Shown: positions 34,880-47,130 of the stretch, in pieces
Layout: each line of letters starts with the position of its first letter
How positions within the stretch are numbered: the stretch's first letter is position 1
Origin: Diaporthe sp. PMI_573
Lineage: Eukaryota; Ascomycota; Sordariomycetes; Diaporthales; Diaporthaceae
Direction of reading: 5' to 3'
Assembly: GCA_021399435.1 (NCBI GenBank)
Contig: JAJTUP010000025.1
Coordinates: forward strand, 496,001-560,000
Length of the DNA: 64,000 bases
Notes under the pieces: generated by a model
What the model saw: only the letters and a program-made list of their open reading frames with translations
What the model was told of the DNA's origin: nothing
Databases searched by the model: none
Translations under genes and position numbers: made by a program

Positions 34880-37011
34880 ATGTCGAAGCCTATGGAGGCT
34901 TCTTCGGGGGCCAGGCCACCCAGTCAGCAGATAGCCACGGACCAGAAGAAGCCTTGCGACACATGCTGTGACCTGAATCCCCTGTGTCCCGTGGAGCCGA
35001 GTAAGACGAAGAAAATCGGTATCTACAGAGGCAATCGGTGTATCACTCTTCGCGAAACTTTGGGGGCTTATGAAACCAGCACAGAGATGGGGTGTCCTAT
35101 TTGTGGTCTTTTAGTAGCAATATTCGATCAATTTTGGCCTGGCCAGAAGCGAGATGCGCAAGTGAGCCTGGGACTGGAGGAAAACACTCCGCCACAATTG
35201 CGGACACCGACTACTCCACTGCTTAGAGTATCCTTCTACACCAGTACAAGAGTAGGCAAGTGTACGCTCTCCACTCAGCGTTGGAGATCTTTAGCGTTAT
35301 TAGCTTTGCGAAGAACTGACGATCTATTCGTCTACATCAGGTCGAGCACACGGCCTGCCACATGTTCCTGTGCTCTCGGATATCAGTCCGTCTAGCTTTT
35401 CCTCTGAGGCATTCGACTTCTTGCGCCAGCGTCTTGCGGAGTGTACAAGGGAGCATGTGTTGTGTACTGTGGAAAACCCCCTTCATATGCCAAGACGTCT
35501 CGTTCATATCGATGCCGGCCATCATGCGACCCTTGTCGAACCCACCGCCAGTAGCAAACATGGCAACGCTATCTACGCAGCGCTGAGCTACTGCTGGGGG
35601 GGGGGGGAGACCAAAGATTCAAGGCGAAAAAGTCCAATCTGCCACTCTTGGTGCGAAATGGATTCCTCATCGCCTCGTTGCCGATTGTGCTGCGAGAGAC
35701 CATCGGGGTGTGCCGCAAGCTCGGTTTGCTGTACCTCTGGATCGATGTGTTGTGCATTATCCAAGACGACGAGGATGACTGGGCGGAAGAGTCGGCTCGT
35801 ATGGGCACCATCTACCAGAATGCACACCTGACGATCGCCGCGGCCTCTTCCGGCTCGGTAGAGATGGCATATCTGGGCAATAGACTTGACCAGAGCAGAC
35901 AACCCATAGAATTTACGGTTCCGCCGGCAACACCAGGTTGTCCATCGACCACCGTGTCTGCCAGACGCGATCCCATCTCTGGGCACACTAGCCCAGATGA
36001 CAGACCGAACCAAGACCCATGGCGCCTCCGTGGCTAGACGTTGTAGGAGGAGCTGTTGTCCCGGCGGCTGGTTGTCTTTGGAGCCGAGCAGTGGCGATGC
36101 AAGACGACTACAGCCTGCGAGTGCCAAACCCGCAATTTTGTTCATAACAACTGGCCCAAGACATGGTCAATTATTGGCGCAGCGTGGGGAGTCGGTATAG
36201 TTCCCGGCTCCTCACCTACCCCCAGGACAGGTTCCCGGCGCTGTCTGGTATTGCTCGGCGGATTGCTCATGCGACTGGCTAGACGTACGTGGCAGGCTTG
36301 TGGCTAGAGACTCTTCTCTTCGATATGTGCTGGCACAATACCTTTGTCGAAGGTGTGGAAATGGTTTGCCGGGACTACGCGGCGCCGACGTTCTCATGGT
36401 GTTCTGTGAATGGAATGCGAGAAATTCACCGCTACCTACAATACCAAAATTTCACACCCGAAGCCGTGGTGGTCGACTTCAATATCGAGATGAGGCACGC
36501 CGGTGCCCCGTTTGGCGCCCTGGTCGATGGATACATAGTCCTTCGCGGCCGACTTGCTCCGGCCTTGCTCAAATATGCCGGCGGCGAGTACCGCATTGTG
36601 CTGGATCACAAAACGCAAGACCACGATGGTACGACTGGCAGGGAGGAACTCAAATTCTACCCCGATACGCACATTCAAGCCATACCAGCAGCCACATCAT
36701 CACCAGAAAGCCACCAGGAGAAAGTATCGTGGACAGGAACCCGTGCCTCGAAAGCCCCGAATGGCGGCCATGCAGCACGATTAGGTGCTCCTCCCGAATC
36801 TGACGGATGTGTAGTGTGGATGCTGCTCGTAGGTACAGTCATTTAGTCTTGGGACAAGGTGGAGGTGCAATGCATTCTTGTGCTCGGAAAATCGGTTCGA
36901 AGACCTGGTGCCTATGAGCATCTTGGGCTTGTCTCCGCTCAAGGAGGTGTCGAGCCGCACCCGAAGCCGATGGAAAACCGCGGGTGGACAGAAACCCTCA
37001 CTTTAGTTTAG
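34880..37011 (+). pseudogene. HET-domain (heterokaryon incompatibility) gene, broken
   Basis: HET proteins trigger incompatibility cell death after allorecognition. The intact part is exon 1 (34880-35261), a 79-base intron with a CTGAC branch-like site, then exon 2 with PRRLVHIDAG and YAALSYCWGG, the classic start of a HET domain. Lesions then accumulate: a 12-G run at 35596-35607 shifts the frame inside the CWGG motif; the frame resumes as LRETIGVCRKLGLLYLWIDV and LCIIQDDEDDW; TAG stops lie at 36035-36037 and 36044-36046, where family members have the WT-Q-E motif before ELLSRRLVVFG; another frameshift near 36145-36165; and a third TAG at 36280-36282. C-terminal family sequence (AAPTFSWCSVNG; RRPGAYEHLGLV) is recognisable to about 37011. 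All three TAGs could arise by C-to-T in a CpA context on one strand or the other. Confidence 0.8.
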
Positions 37012-37309
37012 TGCCACGGCGAAGTATATTTGACAGCCACAAATATTCTTTTGTCTCTCTGCTCTTGGGTGGAAGGCACAGAATGGCTACACGACCTGCT
37101 TTCATACTTGAAGTGCTTGGTCTTCTATCCCGCCGTCTGTCGTTGGGCAGTCATACGCAAGCCCATCTCACAATGAAGAGGCTGTGAGACAAGGCAATCT
37201 TCTAGATGTGTTTCCCTCTCTAGTTACGAAAGCGCCACCCGTCCATTCTACTAGTGACCACCAGCCGCAAAGAAGGGCTTCAAGTTGTGCCTGCCACACG
37301 ACAATTCCC

Positions 37310-39172
37310 TCAAGGCCGGAGATTCACCCCCGGCGCTTCCACATACTTGCGCAGCGGATTCTCCACGCCCTCAATTGACTGGATATACTGCGAGGCTATG
37401 TTACCATAGGGCTCAGGGTCATCTTCGAAGACTTCCTCGCAGTCTTCCAACGGCATTGTTTCAACCTCTGCTCCAAGAGCACAATTCAAGCGGGAGCCCC
37501 AGCCGGCCTTTGAACGAATGCAGTCGAGTGCTTCCGCCCATGTTCCACTCATCAAGTGGATTAGGACGAATTCGACGCGGACACTAGGCTGGAGCATACC
37601 CATCAACTTTTTCAAGTGCTCGAGGTGTATTGGAACACGCTGGAGGTGGAGAAACTTGATCCTTGGCCAAGACGGAGAGGTGAGTAGAGGCGCAATGCTG
37701 TATTGTCCTATGGCGGTTTCTCTCCAGAAGGTAGCGTCTAGGGATGTGAGGCTTAAATACAGGTTCGGGACGTTTTGTCGACCCATCGCTGCGGAAAGAT
37801 AAGTGTGCACACCCGCCATCAGCTTCGTACTTGGCAAAGACACTGAATATTCACCAGTTGGTATACCGTTAAGGCAAAAGCAGAAGTCCCTCAGTCCTTT
37901 GGCAACTTCATGGAGCCCCGAGATCTGAACGCTGGATAGTTTCGGAGTGAAGGTTTCGGGCCTGCTTATGTCGATCCTCAGTCCAACCAACTGCGCTCCT
38001 GCTTCTCGCATCTCCAATGGCAACTCGTATAGAAGTGACTGCGGTGCTTCATGTGCCTCTTGGCCTCGCGCGTTGTACCACCTTTGAGTATGCGTCAGGC
38101 CAGACTGGACCAGGCGATCGGGGTCCGCAAGTAGATCCGGGTCTGCAAGGAATGGGCTCCAAACGGGCGTTTTCTGTTCGCAGATAAAATCATGACTGTC
38201 TGATATTAGCAGCCAGACCCTCGAGCGGCTTCTTGCCGCCGCCGCAGCAAGGACCCGTGCGAGGAAACAGTTCCGAAGGATATTTTCTTGCTCTTCAAAT
38301 TTCTCACGATAGCGTCTATGCCCTCTTCGAAGAGCGACGACGGCTGGGTCACTCTGGGTGACTCTATCGGTATGCCCTCCAAAGCCAATTGCTTCCCAAC
38401 AAGACATGATGTGGCGGGATCTCTCGACATCGGCTCGCACGGCGGGTCCGGGCCCATGGACTTTTAGAGAATAATTCTTCCAGTCGGTGAATTCTTCGAG
38501 CGCTGACTCGAGGCGCCCAGTCTTCTCTTGCACCTTCTGATAGCACATTCTGGCAAAGCGGCTGTAGTCGTTGGTAATAGCTTCGCTGTAAAACCTTGCG
38601 TTTATCTTGAAGAGACGTGGCCCTCGAGATATTTTAGGATGGCTTGTCACTTGCTCGAGGCGCCTGAGAGATGACAGGCTTGGGCTCACGTAGAGGCAGG
38701 GAACCAGCAGATGGGAGCAGGTGTCGCAGAACCGACGGCAGGTCAGCCTGGCGTTCTGTATGGTCTCGATATCAACCTCCAGGTCGCGCTGGTAAAGGAC
38801 TTGGTCTGACTCCATCCAGCCCTTGAAATGGTCAAAGATTCCGAGTAGAAGCTCGTCCGGAAGATGCAGGACACTGAGTCGTCGAAGCAGCGGGCGAGCG
38901 CGCAAGTTGAACTCGTGTCGCGCTGCTGTCTGGAGCTCTTCGAATCTTCGTATCAACGTGTCAACTTCATCGACGTGCTGCTGGACGTCCTCATGTTTGG
39001 ACGCAACGTCGTCTCCATGCAAGACCCCAGGTTGGGGCTTGAATGCTTTCTTGGCAGCCTTCAGAGCCTGGAGTGCGGAATCAATGCTGAGCAGCTGCAT
39101 GAAGACATCGTCCGAATCGATGTGCTTTAATGCGAGCTGGACGTCTAGATCCAGGGCGGCGGTTGAATCCAT
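37310..39172 (-). CDS. F-box protein
   Basis: Likely SCF ubiquitin-ligase substrate receptor. Single exon, 620 residues. After an N-terminal helical, probably coiled-coil stretch (about residues 30-95), the F-box is LSVLHLPDELLLGIFDHFKG followed by NARLTCRRFCDTCSHLLVPC (roughly residues 98-160). The remainder has no clear repeats, apart from leucine-rich segments such as FLHLQRVPIHLEHLKKLMGM. The C-terminal YIQSIEGVENPLRKY also survives in the remnant at 16849-16970, pointing to a duplicated family. ATG at 39170-39172. Its 3' end lies ~300 bases from the end of the broken HET gene, and the two converge. Confidence 0.85.
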   Translation of the reverse strand: MDSTAALDLDVQLALKHIDSDDVFMQLLSIDSALQALKAAKKAFKPQPGVLHGDDVASKHEDVQQHVDEVDTLIRRFEELQTAARHEFNLRARPLLRRLSVLHLPDELLLGIFDHFKGWMESDQVLYQRDLEVDIETIQNARLTCRRFCDTCSHLLVPCLYVSPSLSSLRRLEQVTSHPKISRGPRLFKINARFYSEAITNDYSRFARMCYQKVQEKTGRLESALEEFTDWKNYSLKVHGPGPAVRADVERSRHIMSCWEAIGFGGHTDRVTQSDPAVVALRRGHRRYREKFEEQENILRNCFLARVLAAAAARSRSRVWLLISDSHDFICEQKTPVWSPFLADPDLLADPDRLVQSGLTHTQRWYNARGQEAHEAPQSLLYELPLEMREAGAQLVGLRIDISRPETFTPKLSSVQISGLHEVAKGLRDFCFCLNGIPTGEYSVSLPSTKLMAGVHTYLSAAMGRQNVPNLYLSLTSLDATFWRETAIGQYSIAPLLTSPSWPRIKFLHLQRVPIHLEHLKKLMGMLQPSVRVEFVLIHLMSGTWAEALDCIRSKAGWGSRLNCALGAEVETMPLEDCEEVFEDDPEPYGNIASQYIQSIEGVENPLRKYVEAPGVNLRP

Positions 39173-40051
39173 TGCGATTTCACATTAGGTGGCTGGAGGA
39201 GGGGCCAGGTGTGAGTTTGCATTGGGAGTAGGGCCGGGCCCAAGACGGATGTGGAGTCTGGGAGCTCATTGCTTTTGCGATCGATCACACCAGTCGCCGT
39301 TGGCGAAGCAGGAGATCACATTTCCGAACCTCGCATGGATAAGCGAAGCTCGCATCGATAAGATAAGCAAACTGAATGTGCTGCCCAAATAACTTTCTAT
39401 CATGATTTTGGGAAAACAATGAGTGGCATGAGACAGAACGTAGTAACTTAGGTTCTAAAAGAGTACACATTTGTGCTTCATAAAAATCACAATGGATTGA
39501 GCAATCTCTGTAGCATGGAGACATCACTTCATTCGCTATGTGTAGGGTCTACTCCGAGACGGCGATGACAATTGTAACCGGTTATTCTAACCAGCTGAAC
39601 TGTTTCAATCTTTCATCCTGATCATTAATAATACATATTCATTGTCAACCCTATGAAATCTTCTATTGTACAATGATGCTAACCCACCAGGTGCGCTGGA
39701 TCACTCGACAGCATCTTGGAAAGAAGAAAAATAAAGCATATCGTAGATTTTGCTCGGGTGTCCGCTACGCGGCCACGGTATCTATAATTCTCAATACCAA
39801 ACCTCCGGTGGAATAGTCTCCTATAGGACAACCTCCTATAGGACAGTCTCCTATAGATCAGCCTCCCTGAGGAAGACCTTTAATGGGACAATCTTCTAGT
39901 AGAACAACTTCCCATAGAGTAACAAACAGGAGGTACCCAAGCCACAGGGGCTCTGTAAAGATGTTTTTCAAATTTTCTGAATATGGTTGTGTTACTGTAA
40001 TAATGTAGGTGAAGGAAGAGCTTGATCCATAATTAGGTAAGAATCTAGCGA
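39173..40051. other. Intergenic with minisatellite array
   Basis: Between the F-box gene start and the 3' end of the secreted deaminase-like gene. Mostly AT-rich; its only notable content is the 15-bp periodic array near 39810-39935 (separate entry). No coding exon supported. Confidence 0.6.
39810..39935. repeat. 15-bp minisatellite array, downstream copy
   Basis: Seven to eight degenerate units with a 15-base period, consensus ACCTCCTATAGGACA. The reverse complement (TGTCCTATAGGAGGT) matches units of the intronic array at 40498-40675, so the two arrays are one family in opposite orientation on either side of the last exon of the gene between them. Confidence 0.75.
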
Positions 40052-41379
<1,328 letters not shown>

Positions 41380-42519
41380 TATGAACGGGCTTCAAGGCTG
41401 AGATGGGGTCTCCAATAAGCGAGTGATGGTAAAAGAATGGACGTAGCACGAGGCTTAAAGAAAGACACGGTGAAGTGAACCGGATATCAGGACGAGGTCA
41501 TCTATGAATCCTCCACCGTGATGGGCGAGTGGTGTGTCTTGTACATCTCGCTTCCGACTGGGTAAAGAGACATCAGACTATAAATCGTTTCCATAATGGC
41601 TTGACAAATAACTGACCCTTCAATCTACACGGCGTAGCCGCGCGCAGAAAACCAATTTACGTCACGCGTTGGCTTGCTAAATTTGTTCGTCTCAAGAGCA
41701 AATTTCCCCTGGCGCCAGAACATCCCGAATCGAGACCGTTTATTGCTAACATCGATATGCTTTCTTAGCTCGATATCAATCTGAACTGCGGAACATTCGG
41801 CACGCTAGAACGCCGCATCCGGAGCGTTCGCGAACTGAGGCTGAGTGGTAGCGCGAGCGCCGTGGCTGTTATGCTTTGCCAAGCGCATATGTCAATTCGA
41901 TTAAGGACCGTCCCGGCAGATACTTTACTCCGGACAGAGGCAGCCCAGCATGAGATCCGATATAGCTGCGACAGGCTAGCAGCGAGTCAGGGGGGCCGGA
42001 CGAGCGCCGCGCATGAACCTGCTAGTGCCCGCGGACAACTGGGCGCGCGTGCGGCTCAACGTCTACCCAAGCCACTGGGCCCTGCCAAGGGACGCCCGCT
42101 TAACCCTTCCGGGGACACAAGGCTGGTAAGGCTGACGATAATTGGGGTGGTGTTTCAGGTTCATGAGTTGCCATCACCCCAGGACCCGCAAAAGAAAGTT
42201 TTGACTTCAATTAAACTGGGTTTGAGGCAGGGCAATAAGAAGAGGTCCGGGCGGTTTGGGGCTGAGAACAGTCTGGGGAATATCTTATATCCTCAAATTC
42301 AGGAATGTCTAGTCAGGGGTCTAGATCTCGGACAAAACCTACATACGGAAATATAATCAATATTATAGCTACACGAGAAGCTCACGTCGTGCCAGTGTAG
42401 AATATGTAGGTCGTCCCCGAACTCTTCAATCCACTCCTTCGTTCTGCACAGATCCCAACCATTGACTGTGCTCCCTCGCTCTTTACTCGTTCTTTTCTTC
42501 TTCACTTTCATTACTCGCC
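41380..42519. other. Divergent intergenic region
   Basis: Between the start of the secreted deaminase-like gene and the start of the GDSL esterase gene. A GC-rich patch lies around 41960-42110. The open frame at 41862-42356 shows no recognisable motif and no start context, and I do not call it. Confidence 0.5.
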
Positions 42520-44548
42520 ATGAAGCTCGAGATCTTCCTGCTGGGTGCCCTTGCCGGGTGTACCATAGCTCAAGCTGATGGTGGCAATGCCACGCTCGTT
42601 GCCGCTGGCCGATGTACAACGGCCGTCTTAGACGCATGTCCGGCTGACGGGACTGCTGCGCATCGTTGTCTGGCTGCACCGAACGAGAATAAGTGAGTCT
42701 AAAGTGAAGGCACCCATCCACCTCCATGAATACCATACTGACCCACTTCGAAGAGGAGTTGTTGAGGGCCAATGCGTGTTGAGTTGCGCTACGGATTCCC
42801 CATGCGTGTCACAGTGCCCTGGTCTCGGAGGAGCATGGTGCGGTGCGAAGTACGTGAGAACTCGATCAAGGTTGCCTTAAGTCCTGTGCTTCTTTCTCTG
42901 ACTATTTTGACAGCGATCTTTGCATCTGCGACGCCGGTTGGGACTCGGCTCAAGCAGCTCCCCCTGACCCATATGACTTGTCGTGGGTGAAGAAGTGGGC
43001 AGCTATTGGAGACTCATAGTATGTTCATTACAGTCCTTAGATGTCTTTATAGTCACACCACTGACATGGCATTGTCTCTTAAGCTCCGCCGGTATTGGGT
43101 CCGGTAGCCCTTTTCCCAACTCTTCGGCCGCCTGCGCTCGTTACGACCAGTCTTACCCAGCCTTTATCCAAGACAATGAGCTCATGCCACAGGATCCTGC
43201 CGCGGCCTTTGAATACTTGGCCTGCTCCGGTGCTACAGGCCCCGAGATCCTAGCGAGCCAAGTGTCTGCGCTGGGCACGGGATATGATCTCATCACCGTC
43301 AGCGCGGGCGGCAACGACGTTGGCCTCAGCGACGTCCTCAACGCGTGCGTGTTCCAGTGGAACCCCTTCCGGAACTGCGAGGATGAAATGCAGGCTAGCC
43401 TAAACGCAATCCGGGATACCTTGCCTGGGAACCTAGACAAGTTATACGCGGGTCTCGCAGACAAGATCAACACTGGCCGCAAGATTTATGTCACCGGCTA
43501 TGCCGCCTTCTTCGACAACAGCACCACAGGTTGTGACAACACCAGCTGGGCGTTCTGGTTCAACACCCAGAACAAGCAGATGTTGACGACCCAGCGGAGG
43601 ACGCTGATGAATGAGCTCACTCTCGCCACAAACGCGGCTATCGAAGACGCCGTCAAGAGGGCGGGAACTGCCTTTGAGTATGTTGGGTACGACCAGTATT
43701 TCTCCGTGCTGCAAGGACGCTTCTGTGAGGCTGGTGTACAGGAGCCGCAGGGAGACAGAAACGGCCTGCTATTCTTCCAGTGGACCAGCACCGACAACAC
43801 ATCCAGGCTGATCCCCAGAGGCATGGACGAGTCTGAGCTCTTCTCCGCCGATCCCCTGATGGCACGCAGCATGTCTGAGCCGACCCTGGAGAAGAAGAGC
43901 ATGCTGGATCTCCTCATGTCGACATCCAAGCGGACAGAGGGCATTCTCAGCTCCATCCGGCGCGAAATCTTCAACCCCAGCAGCTACCTGGCCCCGCTCA
44001 TCAGCAGAAGCCACGAGTCCGTCCAGCCCAGACAAGACAACTCCCAAGGCGGCGCCAGCGCCCCCGGCATCAACGAGACCTTCCAGGGCTCTATCGAGCA
44101 ATTCATCACAGAAGCCCAGGCCCAGAACAACACCCTCGTGGTCTCCCTGCCCGACGGCAGCGCCGCGGACCCGGCCTTCAGGGGCCGCTCCGGCCTGGGC
44201 GTGTCAGACTTTGTCTCGGACGACATCAAGCGCGTGTTCCACCCGCAGCCGGCCGGCCACGCCATCATCGCCAACCTGGTGCTGTGGCGGATGGTCGAGG
44301 ACAACGGCGCGTTGCTTAAATCCTCGGCGATCGCGCCCAGCGAGGCGTCCGGCTGTGATGTGCCGACTGCTGCGACGAGGCCTGACCTGCCGGCTTCTAT
44401 CCCTGGTGTGAACACGAATTGCCAGGCTGCTGCGCTGGCGTGCTTGAGTTGTTTGGGTAGTGCGAGCGGGCTTGGAATTTTCGGGTGTACCTTTAACTAT
44501 CATTCAGATTGTAATGCTTGTGGTGGTGGTGATGGATGCCCTTGCTAG
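42520..44548 (+). CDS. Secreted GDSL/SGNH esterase with N-terminal Cys-rich region
   Basis: Extracellular lipase/esterase. Exons 42520-42692, 42754-42849, 42914-43018 and 43084-44548 join to 612 residues. Signal peptide MKLEIFLLGALAGCTIAQA. Residues ~30-105 are Cys-rich (for example CVLSCATDSPC, GAWCGANDLCICDAGW), like a small disulfide-bonded binding or EGF-like module. The SGNH hydrolase begins at AAIGDSYSAGIGSG with the nucleophile S124, formed across the last splice. Block III is SAGGNDVGLSD (~199-205) and the catalytic His is probably in VFHPQPAGH (~507-514). A second Cys-rich segment closes the protein (CQAAALACLSCLG; CNACGGGDGCPC). The insert between blocks (~residues 330-450) is Ser/Gln-rich and probably disordered. 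Substrate unknown; plausibly lipid or acetylated polymer. Confidence 0.87.
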
Positions 44549-45018
44549 GGTGATTGTAGCCTCGAGCACGTAGGGTGTAAGATAGATATTCATAGGCTCG
44601 TGACATGAAGTCTCCTTTAATGTTCATATTTCTTCTGTATAGTTCAGCTCTTCTGTCTCTGCGGTTAGTCCTGATATAGATTGTTTAGCAATTTGATGCC
44701 GCGAAGGTTATGTGAGGTATGGTATCATGTTCTGCACGCAAAAAGACCGACGTGATGAACCACCTAAGCCCATTATTCTGATTATAACATTGTTCCTTGT
44801 CCTTATAGGACACTCATTGCCGTTCCAGCTTAGTAGAGGAACTGCAAAAATACAAATAGTCCATAACTTTCTCAGTCTCTAACGCGCCAGGACGGGCATA
44901 ACTGCATAGAGTTCCCCCCGGATGGGAGGTGGTAAGAGGGGATGATGTTGGTATCATTGCATCGCCATGCATCCGTAAGACTGAAGAGAGATGGAATGGA
45001 TGATGTGCATTCAGTCCT
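44549..45018. other. Convergent intergenic region
   Basis: Between the 3' ends of the GDSL esterase and LRR-like genes. It holds the second copy of the 79-bp repeat and otherwise nothing recognised. Confidence 0.6.
44787..44865 (+). repeat. 79-bp dispersed repeat, copy 2
   Basis: Same 79-base unit as 30446-30524 in the same orientation, differing at a few positions. Like the first copy it lies between convergent gene ends. No terminal inverted repeats or target duplications are obvious. Confidence 0.85.
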
Positions 45019-46473
45019 TCATGACGATTTAAAACGGACAGCTACTTTGACCCCTACTTCTTGGCCCTTTGATACCAGAGTGCCTCTAAGCTGCGCACCC
45101 CTTTCTGTCTCGCCATCGTTTGAAAGGTCCAAACCCAATTCTTCAAGACTCCCCGGCCGGCTTTCCAGATACTCCACGATCTTCTCCTCGATCCATTTCC
45201 ATCGCGGAATGTCGTATCTACCACGTGCATTGTCCCAATCAACACCATTCCACTCATAGCGCCACCAGTAGCACATCTCATTCGTGATCGTCAAAGACCG
45301 GATGCCCGCCGGCAACACGTCAGCGAGCTTGCCCGAGCCTTGGACGTGCCACCCGAGCAAGACAGGCAGCGACACGGACAGCCGCGTCAGGCGGTCAAAG
45401 TCCCTGAGCGACCCCAGCGACCCGCGGATACCCCAGGGCCCCTCGTTGGCGCAGTCGATGGCAGTGGACGTCCAGAGAGTCAGCACGAAGGAAAAGGCCT
45501 CAAGCGAGCCCCTGAGGCCATCGAGGGAGGCCAGGACCTTGCCGAGATCGAACCAGCTGCTCACGTGCTCTGCGTCCAGGATGAGCTGGCAGTGGAGTGC
45601 CGTGAGGTTGGGAGCAGCGGTCAGTACGAGGCCGAGGCTCTCCTCTGTGAGCTGGCACAGGACCAGGCGGAGCTCCCTCAGCGTCTGGGAGGTGGTGACC
45701 CCCGTGACGGGCTTGCCACCGTCGTCGACGCGGTGAGCTTTGATGCGCCGGATGTTCGGCAGGCTGAACAGCGGCACGAGGGATGTCGGGTAGACGTAGT
45801 AGTCCATATCATCCTCAGGGTCGTCCTCGGGGCGGGGGACTGATATCCTGGCCGTCTCCAGCACGCGCCCGAACTTGCCAGGCGGCGACGAGGAGCTGGT
45901 GAGGTGCTGCAGCAGCTGTGCCGTGAATGTGTCGCCCGCGGGGTGCAGCTGGGTTTCCTCGTCCTCGGCGGTCCGGTCGAAAGTTTGCACCTCGAGCGTC
46001 TTCAGGTCGGGGATATGCGAGAGCACGGCGATGACGGCTGCGGCCACTGATTGTCGGTCGGATTCGTCCTGGGCCTGTGGCGTGGCGGTGGGTTTGCCCG
46101 CCGGAATCTGCACCTCGGAAATCCATGTCTTCAATGTGTCTGTCTCGTTTGGCGCGAGGTTCTTAGTGAAGAAGGTCTTTTCTAGATGCTTGATTTGTGG
46201 TACGCCACGCAGGGCAACGTGTTGTATGGTCTTGAGTCGCTTCGGGTCCTTTAGAATCTCGCGCACGTTGCTGATAATATTCGAGGATGATGAGTTTTTG
46301 GCTCCCATCTGGCTTGCCTGGTCGAAATCCCAGGTGATCGAATCGGATGCGGCCATTTTGGTGTCAGTTTGCGATATGTCCGGACGACCGAAGATGAAGT
46401 TGCGGTGACGATTCAACGATTCCATGTCGGTGTCAATGTCTGTACTGATAATAAATAGGGCCTGCACGCGCAT
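45019..46473 (-). CDS. LRR-like protein of the fungal F-box type, F-box not evident
   Basis: Single exon of up to 484 residues. Leucine-rich repeat-like strand/helix units are visible in the second half (TLRELRLVLCQLTEESLGLV; PNLTALHCQLILD; LEAFSFVLTLW; LTRLSVSLPVLLGWH; IRSLTITNEMCYWWRYEW), and the ending SLEELGLDLSNDG is typical of fungal F-box/LRR proteins. I do not see an F-box at the N terminus, so it is either a divergent member or has lost that part. The start is uncertain: ATG at 46473, 46425 (MESLN) or later. Role unknown. Confidence 0.65.
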   Translation of the reverse strand: MRVQALFIISTDIDTDMESLNRHRNFIFGRPDISQTDTKMAASDSITWDFDQASQMGAKNSSSSNIISNVREILKDPKRLKTIQHVALRGVPQIKHLEKTFFTKNLAPNETDTLKTWISEVQIPAGKPTATPQAQDESDRQSVAAAVIAVLSHIPDLKTLEVQTFDRTAEDEETQLHPAGDTFTAQLLQHLTSSSSPPGKFGRVLETARISVPRPEDDPEDDMDYYVYPTSLVPLFSLPNIRRIKAHRVDDGGKPVTGVTTSQTLRELRLVLCQLTEESLGLVLTAAPNLTALHCQLILDAEHVSSWFDLGKVLASLDGLRGSLEAFSFVLTLWTSTAIDCANEGPWGIRGSLGSLRDFDRLTRLSVSLPVLLGWHVQGSGKLADVLPAGIRSLTITNEMCYWWRYEWNGVDWDNARGRYDIPRWKWIEEKIVEYLESRPGSLEELGLDLSNDGETERGAQLRGTLVSKGQEVGVKVAVRFKSS

Positions 46474-47130
46474 GTGAAAGAACCGCAGCGGCTTATCCGA
46501 CGGTGGCCCCCGGGCGCCCCTGCGCCTCCAAACCGTTGGTAGGGCTGAACCTTCTTAAGTTCAGGGGCAGTGTGCAGTAAAAACAGGAAAGCTCTAGGAG
46601 GTTGGCCTGAATGATTCTCGTTCTAGCGTCAAACCTTGCCAAGGTCTTAGTCTTGTAAGACCACCTAAGGATCGATAGCATGCCAGCGCCATGGTTGGAG
46701 CATCACACAATTCATTGAGGTGTTCAATCCGTGACTTATCCTGGCAGGTCCCGGAAGTTTTGTCCACCACACTTGATGCTATGTGATTCCTGTGAAGCAA
46801 TACAGAATACGAGGAATAACATGGGCCTCGTCAAGTTTGGTAGACGCGCAGAACGAGTTTGGGGGAAATCAAGCGACTAAGGCTTCACACATCACCCTTT
46901 TTCACAAACACACTTGATTCAAACATCTCTGGAAAATACCCAACCTCAATATCAATTTCTCAATAACTACTAATTCTAGCCCCTATTAGATGTTTATAGT
47001 ATACTTTCTAATACTTCTACTCTTTCTTTATAGCAGCAAGGAGAATCATCCCACAGAGTTGAATAGAAATCGTAAATCAACGCCGGGCGTACTTCTGATG
47101 TCTCAACGCAATCAAGTCTCGTCCACGAAC
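46474..47130. other. Intergenic, 3' flank of the polyketide synthase
   Basis: Separates the LRR-like gene start from the PKS 3' end. The part near 46920-47050 is AT-rich. No further domain (thioesterase, reductase) continues from the PKS here: its frame ends at 47131. Confidence 0.65.

Noticed and set aside
35596..35607. Treating the HET frame break as an intron
   Set aside because: No donor/acceptor pair near the G run restores the frame, and further stops and a second frameshift follow in family-conserved sequence.
41862..42356. 164-codon open frame upstream of the GDSL esterase
   Set aside because: GC-rich, no recognised motif, no good start context; more likely promoter sequence.
46474..47130. 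Search for a thioesterase, reductase or carnitine-acyltransferase domain after the PKS ACP
   Set aside because: The frame ends at 47131 soon after the ACP, and no domain continues in any frame.
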